Part shown: piece after piece, positions 5,835 to 6,629 of the stretch
Layout of the letters: every line of letters starts with the position of its first letter
Numbering within the stretch: the first letter of the stretch is position 1
Assembly: GCA_003446315.1 (NCBI GenBank)
Contig: DMBA01000150.1
Span: 1-6,629 of the forward strand
Source of the DNA: Ruminococcus sp.
GTDB lineage: Bacteria > Bacillota > Clostridia > Oscillospirales > Ruminococcaceae
DNA length: 6,629 nt
Reading direction: 5' to 3'
Program-made: the position numbers and the translations under genes
The notes under the pieces: model-generated
Databases searched by the model: none
Told to the model about the DNA's origin: nothing
What the model saw: only the letters and a program-made list of their open reading frames with translations

Positions 5835-6560
5835 TTATGAGAAGATCAGTTCTTCCAGCTCCGCCCGCAGACGCTTGATGATCTTCTTCTCTAAACGGGA
5901 AATATATGACTGCGATATGCCGATCGCATCTGCGACCTCTTTCTGCGTTTTTTCATGCCCGTCGAGCAAGCCGAACCGCATTTCCATGATCTGCCGTTCC
6001 CGCGGGCTCAGCCTTGCGACCGCTTCCCGCAGCAGCCGCCGTTCCGATTCCGTTTCAATATCCCGGCAGACTGCATCTTCATCCGTGCCGAGCAGATCCG
6101 AAAGCAAAAGCTCATTGCCGTCCCAATCGACATTCAGCGGCTCGTCAATCGAGATCTCTGCACGATATTGCGATACTTTGCGCAGATGCATCAGAATCTC
6201 GTTTTCAATGCAGCGCGATGCAAATGTCGCAAGTTTGATATTCTTTTCCGGATGAAACGCCGATACCGCTTTCATCAGTCCGATCGTGCCGATCGAGATC
6301 AGATCATCTAATGAGGCGGCAGGGGATGAGGATTCGAATTTTTTTGCGATGTACACAACAAGACGCAGATTGTGCAGGATCAGACGGTCACGCGCTTCCT
6401 GATCGCCCGCCGAAAGCGCTGCAAATGCCGCTGCTTCTTCTGCACGGGTCAGCGGCGGCGGAAGACGGTCACTCCCGCTGATATAATGCATCTGCTGCGC
6501 GGGATCCCGCCGGAGCAGCCGTGCGCGGAGCAGCAGAAAACAACGCATGAAAATATCCAT
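5835..6560 (-). CDS. sigE: RNA polymerase sporulation sigma factor sigma-E (pro-sigma-E)
   Basis: A 241-residue sigma-70 family protein matching sigma-E, the first mother-cell sigma factor of endospore formation. Diagnostic stretches shared with B. subtilis SigE as I recall it are YISGS...LPPPL (26-37), [13 protein letters not shown] (64-76, region 2.1), [14 protein letters not shown] (86-99, region 2.2), [19 protein letters not shown] (109-127, region 2.4), [24 protein letters not shown] (137-160), [12 protein letters not shown] (187-198) and the region 4.2 helix-turn-helix [28 protein letters not shown] (205-232). By homology SpoIIGA should remove the first 25 residues, before Y26. This N-terminus is hydrophobic and arginine-rich, as expected for the membrane-bound inhibitory pro-sequence. 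ATG 6560 is preceded by AGAGGTGAT, a strong match to the 16S 3' end, 8 bases away. The gene ends in a strong terminator, with no sigG after it. Its promoter is outside the window. Confidence 0.95.
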   Translation of the reverse strand: MDIFMRCFLLLRARLLRRDPAQQMHYISGSDRLPPPLTRAEEAAAFAALSAGDQEARDRLILHNLRLVVYIAKKFESSSPAASLDDLISIGTIGLMKAVSAFHPEKNIKLATFASRCIENEILMHLRKVSQYRAEISIDEPLNVDWDGNELLLSDLLGTDEDAVCRDIETESERRLLREAVARLSPRERQIMEMRFGLLDGHEKTQKEVADAIGISQSYISRLEKKIIKRLRAELEELIFS

Positions 6561-6569
6561 AGAATCAAA

Positions 6570-6629
6570 TCACCTCTGTGAAAATGTTATGCCCGATACC
6601 AGAACAGCAGGCAGGATCGCAGGCGCTTC
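6570..6629 (-). CDS. possible 3' end of the gene upstream of sigE (spoIIGA candidate), partial
   Basis: On the minus strand a frame open to the window edge encodes EAPAILPAVLVSGITFSQR and stops at TGA (6572-6570). That stop overlaps the sigE ribosome site, as the stops in the other operon of this window do. In many Firmicutes the gene before sigE is spoIIGA, which encodes the pro-sigma-E protease, and the ILPAVLV stretch is loosely like the Leu/Pro-rich end of such proteins. A second frame (ending IFTEVI) is also open to the edge, and 19 codons are too few to decide. Position is the main argument. Confidence 0.35.
   Translation of the reverse strand, partial: EAPAILPAVLVSGITFSQR

Overview
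The window looks like chromosomal DNA of a low-to-mid GC, anaerobic, endospore-lineage Firmicute that degrades plant polysaccharides with dockerin-bearing enzymes. A cellulosome-type Ruminococcus or a relative in the Oscillospiraceae is the best guess. Three things point there: a secreted multidomain glycosidase ending in a two-repeat type I dockerin, a sporulation sigma-E gene, and strong TTGACN-17-TATAAT promoters with GGAG ribosome binding sites. The genus is an inference, not something the sequence proves.

Layout, left to right. Positions 1-64 hold the 5' part of a tRNA-Val(CAC) on the minus strand, cut by the window edge, with its own near-consensus promoter at 82-110. Next is a rho-independent terminator (131-169) that ends a minus-strand operon of three tightly coupled genes. 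Transcribed from 2866 down to 177, these encode a secreted GH25 muramidase with an unrecognised C-terminal domain, a flavin reductase-like FMN-binding split-barrel protein, and a rhomboid intramembrane serine protease. At both junctions the upstream stop codon lies between the Shine-Dalgarno sequence and the start codon of the next gene.

The intergenic region 2867-3147 carries two divergent sigma-A-type promoters, one for the muramidase operon and one for the large plus-strand gene at 3148-5727. That gene encodes an 859-residue secreted protein: signal peptide, Fn3-like domain, GH43-type five-bladed propeller resembling exo-beta-1,3-galactanases, F5/8-type C (CBM32-like) domain, LamG/concanavalin-like domain and dockerin. 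It probably trims galactan side chains of plant arabinogalactan while bound to a scaffoldin.

A strong hairpin at 5739-5769 lies between this gene and the convergent minus-strand sigE (5835-6560), which encodes pro-sigma-E, the early mother-cell sporulation factor. The last bases of the window probably include the 3' end of the gene upstream of sigE, which would be spoIIGA in the usual arrangement. No sigG follows sigE, unlike the classic spoIIGA-sigE-sigG cluster. No mobile element, CRISPR array or phage gene is visible. The least explained parts are the muramidase C-terminal domain and the reason for the muramidase/flavin reductase/rhomboid operon.
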